Source: Maratus speciosus (lineage: Eukaryota > Arthropoda > Arachnida > Araneae > Salticidae). Taken from it: a stretch of DNA of 64,000 nucleotides. Shown one piece after another: positions 31,241 through 42,226 of the stretch. Below the pieces are notes generated by a model. It searched no databases. It was not told the DNA's origin and was given only the letters and a program-made list of their open reading frames with translations. The translations under genes and the position numbers were made by a program. Positions within the stretch are counted from its first letter, which is position 1; every line of letters starts with the position of its first letter. The stretch is from the NCBI GenBank assembly GCA_963932465.1, contig OZ010794.1, forward strand, positions 445,285,502 to 445,349,501. The letters run 5' to 3'.

Positions 31241-32473
31241 TAAAAGAATTTATAAGAAATAATATCCTTTTGCTGGCACTAAATTTCAGAAAACTTTCTG
31301 AGTAATTTTTGTTGTACATTAGTCAGTTTTTTCAAACAGAAATATAGTATTTTCGGATGCTATCACTTCTGAAGCAAGCATTTTGATGTTCATCAAACAT
31401 GTTTTACAGACAAACATGCTAAGTTAACAGCATTGTTATTATCATTAAAATTAATATCATTTTATTACTCATATACTTAGTTAATAATGAGATGATAATG
31501 TTTAATTGAGAAGGGATAACATCCTAAAAACCGATATTCCGGTTTTGGAGACTTGACTAATACACTGTAAAAACTACTCTAACACTTTTCCTAAAATCAC
31601 TGGCATAAAAGGAAACTTTGCTTTTATGTATGCATGTTTCTTTAAATTTCGAAAATATAATAGTTTCTGAGGTTTCTAAATAAACAGAACACATTTTGGA
31701 ATTGTGAGTAATTCGGAAGAATTGTTGTATTTTATTTTTCGCGGTTACCTTATATTTTCGTGGATTAAAAACATTACATCGTATTATACAGTACATCTGG
31801 GGGAGAAATAGAAGGTACAGGTAAAAATTCAAATATCTTAAAATTTCATAAAATGTATTTTAAATAAATATTTTTGTGTTAAAGCTTTCTAAAAGAAAGC
31901 CATAACATTTAAACTAAATAACTAGGTTCCTTCAACTTAATTTTAAATTCGAAGCTGCGAAAGAAAATCCAGGGATTATTTCAAGGAATTGTGTATGTGT
32001 ACACATATTAGTATATATATTTTTTTATTTAAACATGCATTTTACCTTAACTGGTAAACGAATTAACAAAGTCTCCGTTTCCTTGAATGTTTAATCTTAA
32101 TATTTATATGGAATTTTGCATTCGCTTATCATTCTTTTCGGCTGTAAATAAAATTGTAATTAACTATTTCTTAAATCAAGACATATATAAATGCAGGCTT
32201 ACATTCTTTAATTTCTGAAACATATATAAAAGATGAAGTTTATGGCATGATATTTGTAAACTCAAACCTGAATTCGCAGTTTTTTTATTCCTACATAGGA
32301 AGACTAATGAAGTGTCCCTTACGTCATGATACGTATAAATACAATTATGAAATAGCTAATTTTTGCGGCATAAGTTAAAATTTTAATTAACTGTTTCTTA
32401 CGTGATAATACGCATTAAATTCAAGTTTGAATTATTATACATTTTCAGTCTTTTATCAAAATCTTAATTAATA
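31241..32473. other. No recognisable feature
   Basis: AT-rich. The 91-residue minus-strand frame at 31557-31832 has no motif and is not accepted. Confidence 0.4.
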
Positions 32474-32512
32474 AGTGGCCAAAATTGTGGAAATCTTTTT
32501 GAAAAGGTATAT
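32474..32512 (+). repeat. Solo end of the 25653-type Tc1 element
   Basis: 'agtggccaaaattgtggaaat' closely matches the left terminal repeat at 25653. No transposase follows, so this is a truncated or solo terminus. Confidence 0.55.
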
Positions 32513-33194
32513 TTTTGAAGCTTGTTGGTTCATCACACCACTTTTTCTTGATGTAATGCTATGAAATTATATACTAAGATACTTTAATAAAAGATACTTT
32601 AATGATAGATTTCATGAAGAAATTCGTCTTAAAACAGCAGTTATAAAGAAGAAAAGTAAAACATATCGAAAAAATGAGATAGTATACAAAACTCATCACA
32701 AATCTGTTAATACTTATACGTGGTTAACTTTTATAAATTATTATAGCCTTACAACGCTTTCCCATTGAGAGAACCAAGTCTTTTTGTACTGAAACTGTTA
32801 TAATGTGATATCCAGATTGAATTACTGATGCTATAATTATTGATGCTATTTATTTGATTTTAATGCTAGGTTTCTTCTTTACAAGAAGTTTCTTTAGCCG
32901 GGCCCATAATGTTTTAGTATAACCAAGATGAAAAGTTTGGTTTTAAATCGATTCAATGCGACTAAGGTTTCTTATTGAATAATCATAGGCGATAATATTA
33001 AGTCAGATGGTAAGTCCAGTCCTCTATGAAAACCTGTTCAGTTTTGTTATTAGTATAATTATAACCAGGATGAAAAGTTTGGTTTTCAGTCGATTTCATG
33101 CGAGTAATGTTTCTTATTCAATAATTCTAAGCTTATAAAATATAGTTCAAACTATAATTACTGAACGTCATGTTCACCTTGATTAACAAATAAA

Positions 33195-34316
33195 ATATGT
33201 GATATTAAAATTCTGATAAAATTTACTTACTAAACTTTACTCGAAGAAAGAGGATCCTTACCATTTTTAGACGTAGAATTAAGAAATAATACAACATACA
33301 AAATTTATAGAAAAATTTACAGGAAATCATGTAATTCAAATAGTATAATATCCTGCAATAGCAATGTTCCATTTAAATGCAAATCTGCAGCTTATAAGTT
33401 TTATATAAATAGAGCCATAGAATTTTGTACCAGAGAATACCTACAAGCAGAATTAGTCACTATTAAGAAGATTGCAATAGAAAATGGTCCCTCCCCCTCC
33501 CCAATGTATCAATAAATTAATTTTTGATATTCAGCATAGAGAGTTAACTGGAAGTGGCATTAAACATAGTAATAATCGAAAGTTTTACAGTTTCAATTAT
33601 GTACCTCAGTTATTTGAAAAAATTAGTTATACATTAAAGAAATATAATATCAACGCAATCGCAAAACCTTCTGCCGAGTTAAAAGATCTTGCACACCGAA
33701 AAATAGACCCGATCCCTAACGATGAAACTTCAGGCATGTATGTGATAAATTTTACAGACAAAGTAAATCAGAAAGAACTCAAACACATAGGAATGACTAC
33801 TAGAAAATTTAAAGACAGACGAAAATAACATATTACAGACATAAAGTATAGCCCTCTACAGCTCTATCCAGGTTAAATGAAAAACAAGATATTGATATAG
33901 ATTTCAGTAAAGCAAGAGTCATACGCCATACTTCAAATTACTACACATCAATAATCAGAGATTCTTTGGAAATTTTAACTCAAAGAAAGACTGCTTGCAA
34001 TGATGTACTGCCCTACAACATATCTAAGATCTGGTATGGAATACTAAATATTTCTAGCGATTTTGAAGCATAATTATATTTCCACCCCCTCCCCTCCTCC
34101 TCCCTTCCTTTGAAATAGACTCGTCTACTGCTACATAAGCAAAGAACTTTCACGATCTTTCACTCCTCTGTTTTTTTCCCCTGATGACGGCCGTTATAAT
34201 GCAGTTAAAAGCGCTTGGGTTTTTAACATCTTAGACGGTTTTTATGCTATAAAGATCTTTACGTGTATATTTTAGCACCTTTTAAGTGAATTTTATCAGA
34301 ATTTTAATATCACATA
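33195..34316 (+). mobile_element. 5'-truncated Penelope-like retroelement
   Basis: A 33-34-bp inverted repeat ('tgtgatattaaaattctgat' at left, its complement at 34284-34316) bounds the fragment. Between them lies the C-terminal part of a Penelope-like polyprotein. Terminal repeats in inverted form on truncated copies are known for this class. Full-length elements are several kilobases, so most of the reverse transcriptase is missing. Confidence 0.8.
33239..34073 (+). pseudogene. Penelope-like RT end plus GIY-YIG-like endonuclease, frameshifted
   Basis: Frame one (about 33239-33500) reads GSLPFLDVELRNNTTYKIYRK, then NRAIEFCTREYLQAELVTIKKI. This is the conserved end of Penelope-like reverse transcriptases. 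After a shift around 33500 the frame 33484-33828 gives a linker and SGMYVINF, then KHIGMTTRKFKDR. These match the GIY and YIG-T-R..R strands of the endonuclease, with HIG in place of YIG. The frame shifts again. It reads RVIRHTSNYYTSIIRDSLEILTQ and ends at the stop at 34071-34073. The protein would cut target DNA and prime reverse transcription if intact. Confidence 0.85.
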
Positions 34317-34560
34317 ATCTTAAGCTATAATATTAAGAAATACGGTCAGTCCTGTTCTCTAGGAGAATCTGCTCAACCTTGTTATTAGCATCCTTATAAC
34401 CAGGATGAAAATTTTGGTTTTCAATCTTTTCCATGCAACTAATATTTCTTATTCAGTAACCATAGGTGAAAATATTAAGACATTTACTTAGTCCAGTTTC
34501 TATCAGAACTATGCCTGTAATCAAGATGTAAAATTTGGTTTTCCAATCGATACCATTTCA

Positions 34561-35639
34561 CTAATTTAAATGACTAAAATTTTCATTATCGTATGCCTTT
34601 CGCATGGTTACAAAATGTATAGAGTGTAGTTTTTTTCGGTTTAGTTTTTCTTTAAATCATGTTTCATTGGATGTGGTATATCTTTAGTTTTTCTTTCTAT
34701 TGTTTACTGCTCTTTTTCAATGCATCCAGCTTACAAGCGTTATTTAAACTTCGAATAAAATCTTCAACTGGCTTCCAAAAGCTCTTTTATTAAAAATTAA
34801 AATGATGGCCCATCTCTTTACGACATTCTTACAAGTTCTTTTTAAGATATATAAATAATTTAAACTACATAATTCTCAACATCGCCTTATTTTTTCCCAA
34901 TTTTCTGTAGGTGGGGCATTCTCACAGTCTTTTAACTTTTAAGTCCCTGAATAATAATTTTTATTTCAGTACATATTCTTGGTTTTGTTTTTTTTTTGTT
35001 TTTTTTTTCTTCATATACTGGTAAACATTTCATTGGATGATTGCATAACAATATTAACGAGATAAACAAGTTTTGTACGATGTTGGGGGTCCAAATACCA
35101 GGAAAACTCCTACACCTTCCCGTGTCCCTGATGCTGATTTTTAAGTTTGGAGCTGTCTGTATACAATTGTTTCCATAAAAGTAATTCGATGTAATTTTTT
35201 TCTCGAAACTGGGACAATTTATTTGTATAAATATGTAGCAAAAAATTAACCTGCACACATTTTTAGAACTCTGTCCCTGTGTTTTAGATTCCTTACCATC
35301 TCTCTTGCTGAACTTATACAGAAAATCCCTTCAGATGCAGCCACAGAATTTTTTTTCAAGTGTTTTCTAATGCAGAAGTATGCTAGAGAAAGAATGTCTG
35401 AAATTCTTTGACAGGAAAATTACTGCAGAATTTAAATCAGCATTTAAATATCAATTTCAAGCATCGTGGCTTTATTGGTAGTCTTATGGTCCCCAAGGTT
35501 TATTCCTGCACTTTTCGAGGTAAATTAAAAAAAAAATTAATTTAATCAAATGTAAATAACTGTTTCTAAAAATCAATTAATACTGTGGCTATCACTTAGT
35601 CTTAACATGGTTTGATTAAAAAAAGTGGTAATTTTCTTT
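34561..35639. other. No recognisable feature
   Basis: The largest open frame is 108 residues on the minus strand (34932-35258), with a lysine run encoded by homopolymers and no motif. I do not accept it as a gene. Confidence 0.4.
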
Positions 35640-35712
35640 ACCATCCCTTTTTTTCCATTACCGTTCTTTTTTTCTTATACCATCCTTTTTTCTCATTCCG
35701 TCCCTTCTTTAA
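35640..35712. repeat. Pyrimidine-rich minisatellite, about four 20-bp units
   Basis: Units of the type 'taccatccctttttttctca' follow one another with drift. Strong strand asymmetry (C/T on plus) is the main feature. Confidence 0.6.
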
Positions 35713-36184
35713 CACCCCTTTAAGACAATGTTATACCAAAATTTTCTAATAAAATTACTTCATTGTTATTATTTCTTATTTGAATGTCCTGAAAATAGAA
35801 GAAAATAGAAATTTATAGTGGTAAAATGGTAAGGAAAATTAAACTCGCAAGTTTAACTTAAACCTCAGTTAAATAAAAAAAAATCGCTACTGACCATTTT
35901 TTTCTTTATTTTGTATCATTAAGGCATTCGTCTATCAGATTAAAATGTTATTTTAGCAAGTTTAATTTCACCAGATTTTTATTCCCGAAAGTCAAAAGAT
36001 TGTGAGACAGCCCCAAGTGTTTTGATTGCTTTCTGGATACCGCCAGTCTTTTGTCAATCTCGAAAATCTCGGGATTTGGCATAAAGTTATCCCGATATTT
36101 TCGGTACCCAAAAACATCCGGTATCCCGATATTACGAGATCCCGAATCCGGGGATTCTATTCCCTAATCATGATATTCATAAGT
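35713..36184. other. No gene; GGGAT/ATCCC-rich stretch at 36060-36165
   Basis: Repeated 'tctcgggatt', 'atcccgatatt', 'ggtatcccgatatt' and 'gatcccgaatcc' make a self-complementary stretch. It could be the end of a DNA transposon or a slipped repeat; no flanking duplication was recognised. Confidence 0.4.
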
Positions 36185-36197
36185 CCAAACTTGAATT

Positions 36198-36426
36198 AGC
36201 CCCACCAGTGGCCTAGAGGCTCTGCTCTCGAAGTTTGTAGACCGGAGCAGCTGAGTTCAAACCCAATCGCGCCCGTCGGCATAATCGTTCGAACCTTTCG
36301 TCAAACCTTGGATTTCCTTGCGTAAATATGGGTTAGGTTCCCTTAGAAAGACCCCAATGGAGGGCACTCACCTCCTTAGGGCCTATATCCCTCGTGTTGT
36401 TAATTGATCGTCATAAACATAACCAA
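36198..36426 (+). mobile_element. tRNA-derived SINE, copy 3
   Basis: It is flanked by CCAAACTTGAATT at 36185-36197 and 36427-36439. It has the same head (GCCCCACCAGTGGCC) as the other copies; the A box region has changed (CTAGAGGCT) and the B box is GTTCAAACCC. It is slightly shorter than the other two copies and ends in an AACC-type tail. Confidence 0.92.
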
Positions 36427-36613
36427 CCAAACTTGAATTCAATTGTTTTTAGGCTATTTATAAAATTTGTAAATAACTATTTCTTTCTACATCATATACT
36501 TACATCCAATCTTTAACGCATTTTTTTAAAAATACATAAAAACTTTAATGAACAATTTCTCTGGTCATGATATATATACATTCAAACGTGAGTTCTTTAA
36601 TTTTTGAGACATA

Positions 36614-38215
36614 CAGTGGCGGTCAAAAGTTTCCGGCCAGTTAGCTTTTTTGATTTGTTTGACAGAACGTATTAGCGAAGAAGAAGTTCAATTGCTCCAA
36701 AAGTTAGGAATAAGCAAATTACCTCTGACCACGTGATCATTTTGATTGGTTACTTAAGATACTTGATGCAAAGGTGAGGAGTTCAAAATTCGCGCGTGCA
36801 AAAGTTTCCGGCCATTCGTCATTCATTAGTTTTTGCTATCGCTAAAGCGTTTTTTTGGCCATGTTTGTTAATTAATCAAGGTTAATAAGGTATTTGAAAT
36901 TCAAAAGTGAAAAATTTAACAATTTATTGCTCTTAAATGAGTGATTTATTTATCGCTAAAGGAACAATCCTCTCGTGAGATTGCGGAAAAGTTGCCGATC
37001 GGAAAATTTGCTGTAAACGATATTTAAAAAAATATATAAAGATGGTCATGGCCTTTGAAACTTGTCACGGTCCAGGGGACCCCGGAAAACGACTATTCTT
37101 GTGGACAGAATTATCAGAAGTAAAGCAGTTGATGACCCGCGTAAAAATGCCGTTGCAATTCCACGCCATTTACGGTGTTAAAAGCGATTTATGGTGTTAT
37201 GGTTATTGCTGAAACAAGTCTATCTACAGTGTGAAGACGCTTATGTGACGTAGAACTTTATGGAACATTCAGTGTTAAAAAACCTTTCATAAGTAAAAAA
37301 ATTCAGAGGGCCCGACTGGCGTTTGCCAAGGAATAACAAGACTGGACAGGTGAAAACGGGAAAGAAAGTACTATTTTCAGATGAATCGACGTTCACTCTT
37401 TTTGTGAGTGATAAAAAACATTACAACCGACGACCTAAAAACAAAATATAAGGTGCGAGATATATTATTCCCACAATGAAGCACGGCGGAGGACACGTTA
37501 TACTGTGGCGAGCATTTTCTGAAAAATGCGCCTGTTCGTTATTTAAAATCCGCGGCAAGATGAATAGTGCAATGCATAAGGATATCTCACAAAATCCTTT
37601 GCTGCCTTATTGGAGGAAAAATTGTGGTCGCAACTATTTGTTTCATCATGATAACGACCAAAATATACATCCAAGCTCGTCAAGCAGTGGCTTTGGCACA
37701 AAAAAACTTCGCTTTTGAAATGAACAGCCCAATCATCCGATCTGAATATAATAAAAAATTTTTGAAACTAACTTGAAAACGTTTGTGGAATTATAAATAT
37801 TCCAATTTAGCAGCATTTTCACAAAAATTGCAAGAACCGTGGACAAAACTTAACATTGATGATCTACAACTGTTCATTGAATCGATGCCACGTTGCTGCG
37901 CCGCAGTACTTATTGCTAAATGTATGAATACAAAATACTAATTGTAAATGTTGTTGATCACTGTTATTTTCTTTTATAACACCATTTTTTTCCAAACTTG
38001 CCAAAGTGGCCGGAAACTTTTGAGAACATGCATTTTCTTTTGCAATTAGTTTTGTCAATTAAATTTATTAATATTTAATTTTTATTCCATAAATAAGTTC
38101 TTAACTGTTATGTCAATAAAGTGCATAAGTATCACTTAGAGATTCCTCTTCATATGGATATACTTAGAAATTAACTAAAAAATTTATGCTGGCCGGAAAC
38201 TTTTGACCGCCACTG
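36614..38215 (+). mobile_element. Tc1-like transposon with both ends, 1602 bp
   Basis: TA duplications lie at 36612-36613 and 38216-38217. The termini begin CAGTGGCGGTCAAAAGTTTC on each strand. Inner copies of 'caaaagtttccggccat' (about 36802) and its complement (about 38008) give the IR/DR pattern with two binding-site-like repeats at each end. The transposase gene inside is badly decayed. Confidence 0.93.
36945..37945 (+). pseudogene. Tc1-like transposase, heavily degraded
   Basis: Readable islands in plus-strand frames are an N-terminal helix-turn-helix piece (SREIAEKLPIGKFAVND), KVLFSDESTFTLFVSD (first D), HGGGHVILWRAFS and NYLFHHDNDQNIHPS (second D region). The final SPDLNPIE block is not recognisable. 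The surviving frame at 37476-37718 covers only the middle. There are many frameshifts and stops. The islands are in family order, and the two DR-type ends fit the same superfamily. Confidence 0.85.
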
Positions 38216-38217
38216 TA

Positions 38218-39290
38218 TGTACTATGTGTCAAAAGCATATTTTATGACTTGTCCGTGAGTTTTTGATTGCCTTTGAAATAAATAAATATATTTTTTAAGG
38301 TGGTTCTCGCTAAAAGAATTTTAGATTAATCAATCAATTCATAAAAACAAAGTGAAACAAAGGTCTAGTATTGAAGTTTGAGTTATACATCACTTATTTC
38401 CGTCTAACAATGTTTTAATGACGAAACGCAAATAAACAAGTCGTTGGGGGCCACCGTAATACTTACACATCATGTATATGCATAATATAAAATATGAAAA
38501 TAAAATATGTGTAAACTATTTATAAAATGCATTGCATTTCAAAATAAAATTTAAACGTATATTTAAATATGCTTAATTCATAGTAATGCTCTACTACTGA
38601 ATTGCGGGTACTACTTGATTATCCCGCCAACCTATTTCGACAAATTATATAAATCTAGAACATACTCTCAAAATTACACAGATTGGCATAATTTTTAGTT
38701 TAAATAACGAAAGACCAAATAAATTAGTAAAAATACAAATAAAACGTCGAATTAAAAATCCCTTGATGACGTAACAAACACGTGTAACGTGTTTAATGTC
38801 AAGTGAATGTGACAGTTACGATAAGCCATTATTAGCATTTAATCTTATAGTTTGGCGATAGTTTTTTGGTCGACGGGACAATCAAGTAGTACTGAATTGC
38901 GTAAAAGAAACATCCATATAAGTCCTAAAATGATAATCATATTTACTAACAGTTTACTGCGTCGAATTAAGCATCTCATTTCCAATTAAAATATATATTT
39001 GAATTGATATTTGAATGAAATACAGAGTAAAGAAAAATCGAAGAGTGTTAAAAATATGATTACAAATATCTCGGCAACTAATTATCCAATTGACTTCATT
39101 CTTTATGCGAAATTTATGTTTTCTAATTGTCTTTTATATTCACTCCTTAAAATAAACAATTTCGAAAATTTTTATATACCTTTTATGAGAACGAATATTC
39201 CGAGAGTCCGGAAAACAATAGTTCCGGATAACCGAGTTTACTGATATCAAATAGGTTCTTTACATTATTACATACTATGTACACACCAAA
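38218..39290. other. No recognisable feature
   Basis: AT-rich sequence. A 77-residue plus-strand frame (39011-39244) ends in 'VRKTIVPDNRVY', read from a 'ccgagagtccggaaaacaatagttccggataaccgag' phrase that could be a decayed TA-element end. No gene was accepted. Confidence 0.4.
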
Positions 39291-39299
39291 TTTCAAGTC

Positions 39300-39490
39300 T
39301 CTATCTTAATTTGTTTGGTAGATAGAGCGCTTACAGACACACATACCGAAGGACGGCAAATTTTTTTTTCTAAAAATGTGTTTTTCGGAATCTCCAGTGT
39401 CTCAAGCGTGTAAATCCGTCAAAAAAATTTTTTACCTATTTTTAAAACGATTACAAGACTTACTCTATACTACGCATGATGGGTAAGTAA
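39300..39490 (+). repeat. Diverged 3' end of an array-type repeat
   Basis: It shares 'gatagagc', 'cagacacaca', 'ttttcggaatctc' and 'cgtgtaaatccgtc' in the same order as family A at 90-260 and 41200-41370. The terminal hairpin differs, so it is a related subfamily or a very old copy. Confidence 0.6.
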
Positions 39491-39559
39491 AAAGCGGCAG
39501 TTCTGTAACAACCAATATTTGTTAAAAGTTGAATACACTCCAAAAATTTGCAGTGAAAT

Positions 39560-40560
39560 GCCAGTATTAGAGTAAGGTTGATTGACACACAACAGGAGAA
39601 TTGTGGAGGAAATTAAAGAAAAGCAAAGTCAAAAAATTAAAAGGGAAAAATTTTAAATATAAATATATAAAATAAATAAAGAATAAATAAATATAGAAAT
39701 AAATCAATAAAGTAAAATGAATGAAAAAATTACAGCCATAAAAAACAAATTAGATATAATAATAACACAAAGCTGCGATGGTTATTTCTTAACATTTAAT
39801 AATTGCTTTTTATGTATTTTTTAGCGCAAAATTGGAAAATGACCTTCATTATTAACCATCGCATCAGGAATTTTAGCTAACCGTAAATTTCAAAGCTAAA
39901 AAGTAAAAAAATAGCGCAAATCTGATAATAAAAAATATACGGGATGTTTGTGTTTCTTAAATTTTGATAATTAATTTTTGTGTATTTTTTACCTCTGAAT
40001 CTGAAAATGATCTTTATTTTTAACCATAATCTCAGGGCTTTTCGCAAATGGTAAATTTTAATGTTAAAAAGTCAAAAGATAACGAAAATTGGTACTATAA
40101 AATAGATGCGATGGCTGCTTTTTTTAAAAATTTTGATAATTGATTTTATGTACTTAATGATCTTCATTTTTAAATTATCTTCATTTTTAACCCTGACGTC
40201 AGAAATTTTCGTAAATCGCAAATTTCAAAGTTAAAAAGCAAAAACAGAAATCTGATACTATAAAATAGATGTAAAACCCCTTTTTATTCAATTTTACATT
40301 ATTTAATTCAATTTTTTTTTAATATTTTCCGGCTTATACATGAAATTTTTATAACTGAACAGCTCAGGGGTCCGATGAGGGAGAGAGGGGTTCACTTATA
40401 ACTTTTAACTTTGAAATATATATTTTGAAAAACATCCTGACATGATAGTTAAAAATGACGGTCATTTTCGGATTCAGAGCTAAAAAATACATATAAAACA
40501 ATTATCAAAAGCTGAAAATCATAGCACAACCCAAATTTTGCTGGCCAGTGTAATAATAAT
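39560..40560. repeat. Array of about 175-bp units, last one inverted
   Basis: Three direct units (about 39775-39940, 39941-40115 and 40116-40275) share 'ttttgataattga.ttt.tgta', 'gaaaatgatcttcatttttaacc' and 'aaatttcaaagttaaaaag'. A fourth copy lies inverted at about 40400-40520. The array therefore has an inverted-repeat component. Confidence 0.7.
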
Positions 40561-40590
40561 AGTAACTAGTTGGGATCCGGCAATCTCATA

Positions 40591-41370
40591 ACTTTCTTCT
40601 ATCTCATACATGTTAATACTTCCAGAAAAATGCTGCATATTAGCGCCACCAGTTAGGTGATTTACACCATAATCTAATCAGCAACAACTTATATCAAGTT
40701 CTAACTGAATCTGAAGTTTGATAAAAATACGTGCAATAGTTTTTGAGATAGAACTATTGCGGAAGTCGTAAAAAAATCTGCATAGCATCGACACCTGTTG
40801 GGCGATTTATACCAAAAACTTTAACAGCAATAATTTATATCAGGGACTAACTGAATCTGAAGTTTGATGAAAATTCGCGCATTAGTTCTTGAGATAGAGC
40901 TATGGAAATAATTACGAATAATGCCGCCTGCAGCGCCATCTGTAGCACGATTTACGCCAAAAAGTAATCAACACTAAATTATATGTAGGACTAACGTAAT
41001 CTGAGGTTTTATAAAAACCCATACATTAGTTCTTGAGATATAGCTATTTCGGAAATCGGGAAAAATGCAGCCTTGCAGCGCCACCTGTTGGGCGATTTAC
41101 ACGAAAAAGTAATCAGTAGCAGTTTATATCAGGGACTAACTGAATCTAAAGTTTTTTGAAATTCCATTCATTAGTTCTTGAAATGGAGCCCCCACAAAAT
41201 TTGTGTCACATGCATACAGACAAACAGAGTCACAGGCTCACAGACAGACATTTTGTAAAAACATGTTTGTCTTGTTCTCTGACCCCTAAAACGTGTAAAT
41301 CTGTCGAAAACCGGAATTCGAAAATTTTCACGAATCCAATTCTTTCTTCTTGTAAGGGTAGAAGAAAGTA
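40591..41370 (+). mobile_element. Array-type repeat, family A (most complete copy)
   Basis: The 5' piece 'actttcttctatctc' is complementary to the right half of the terminal hairpin 'tctttcttcttgtaagggtagaagaaagt' (about 41340-41370). Four core units of about 140-145 bp carry 'agcgccacctgttgggcgat', 'tatatcagggactaactgaa' and 'cattagttcttgagata'. A short CAGACA-type tract precedes the end. It is non-coding. Confidence 0.82.
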
Positions 41371-41399
41371 AAAATACGAAATAAGTGCAAATGCAATAG

Positions 41400-42225
41400 A
41401 GATTAAATTATTTGAGTATAATTGTCACATTTCAAGCTTATCCGAACACATTCATTTAAATGTGTACACAAACAGAAAAAGTATCTTTTCCAGATATATC
41501 TTCACCTAAAAATGGAGAATGGAAATACATGTTTACCCCAAAAGAGGTCAGAATATTCTTGTATATATAAAGGAATTTGCGAAAGGGAAATGACAAACTA
41601 CGGATGAAATGGTATACAGCTTGGAAAAATATTCACATATATACATTCAAGAAGTCATCAGACTTCAGTTCAAAGCATACAAATATTTCTCTTTGATATA
41701 TAATATCATATATCATATCGGACGACTGAAGGAAAAGGAAAACGTTTAGAATATTTTGTAAAGAAATAATCAAAAAGAGGAATTTAAGCTTTCATATATG
41801 CTAATATTGAGGTGTGCAATTAAATACATTTGAAAAATTTATTTACTACTGTTCATGAAGATTTGATATTTTTTATTAAAAAAAAAAGATTAAATATTTT
41901 TACTGAAAAGATGCGAATGGGTTTTATAGGTAAATTTTTAATATGACTAAATTATAAGGTTGATTTAGAATTCTTTTTGTAGTTATATGTAAATGCAATG
42001 AAAAGTTATTTCATTAAGCAAAGCTATGTAAAATCATTTTGAGAAAAAAAAAATGGAGGACATAGTTAGAATTATACAAAAAAAAATATAGATTATTTAT
42101 AAATAATAAGTACAATATGAATAGTAGAATAACTTAATCTGTAGTTTTTTTTTTTTTTAAATACAACTCACATGATACTAAACTTCAAATTGTGCAACTT
42201 CAAATTCGCAAGTTAAACAAGGATG
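41400..42225 (+). repeat. Dispersed repeat F, copy 1
   Basis: The body 41420-41850 matches 44935-45360 and 53505-53880. Shared phrases include 'gaaatgacaaactacggatg', 'aaatggtatacagcttggaa' and 'tcatatatcatatc'. The later part (42010-42070) preserves the uninterrupted version of the site where a 2.2-kb element is inserted in copy 2. Confidence 0.75.
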
Positions 42226-42226
42226 A

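Larger units (their letters stand above)
32917..34560. repeat. Tandem array, about 140-bp units, interrupted by a Penelope-like fragment
   Basis: Units share 'ataaccaggatgaaaagttt', 'ggttttcaatcgattccatg' and 'ttcttattcaataatcatagg'. They begin near 32917, 33061, 34395 and 34530. The retroelement fragment 33195-34316 sits between units, so it inserted into an existing array. The array borders are diffuse. Confidence 0.75.

Noticed and set aside
34932..35258. 108-residue minus-strand open frame
   Set aside because: The composition follows AT homopolymers (lysine run), and there is no domain, no start context and no repeat partner.
36060..36165. Defined transposon terminus from GGGAT/ATCCC repeats
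   Set aside because: No inverted partner or target duplication could be located; the self-complementarity may be slippage.
39300..39490. A full family A array element
   Set aside because: Only the 3' phrases are shared and the terminal hairpin does not match, so it was kept as a diverged fragment.
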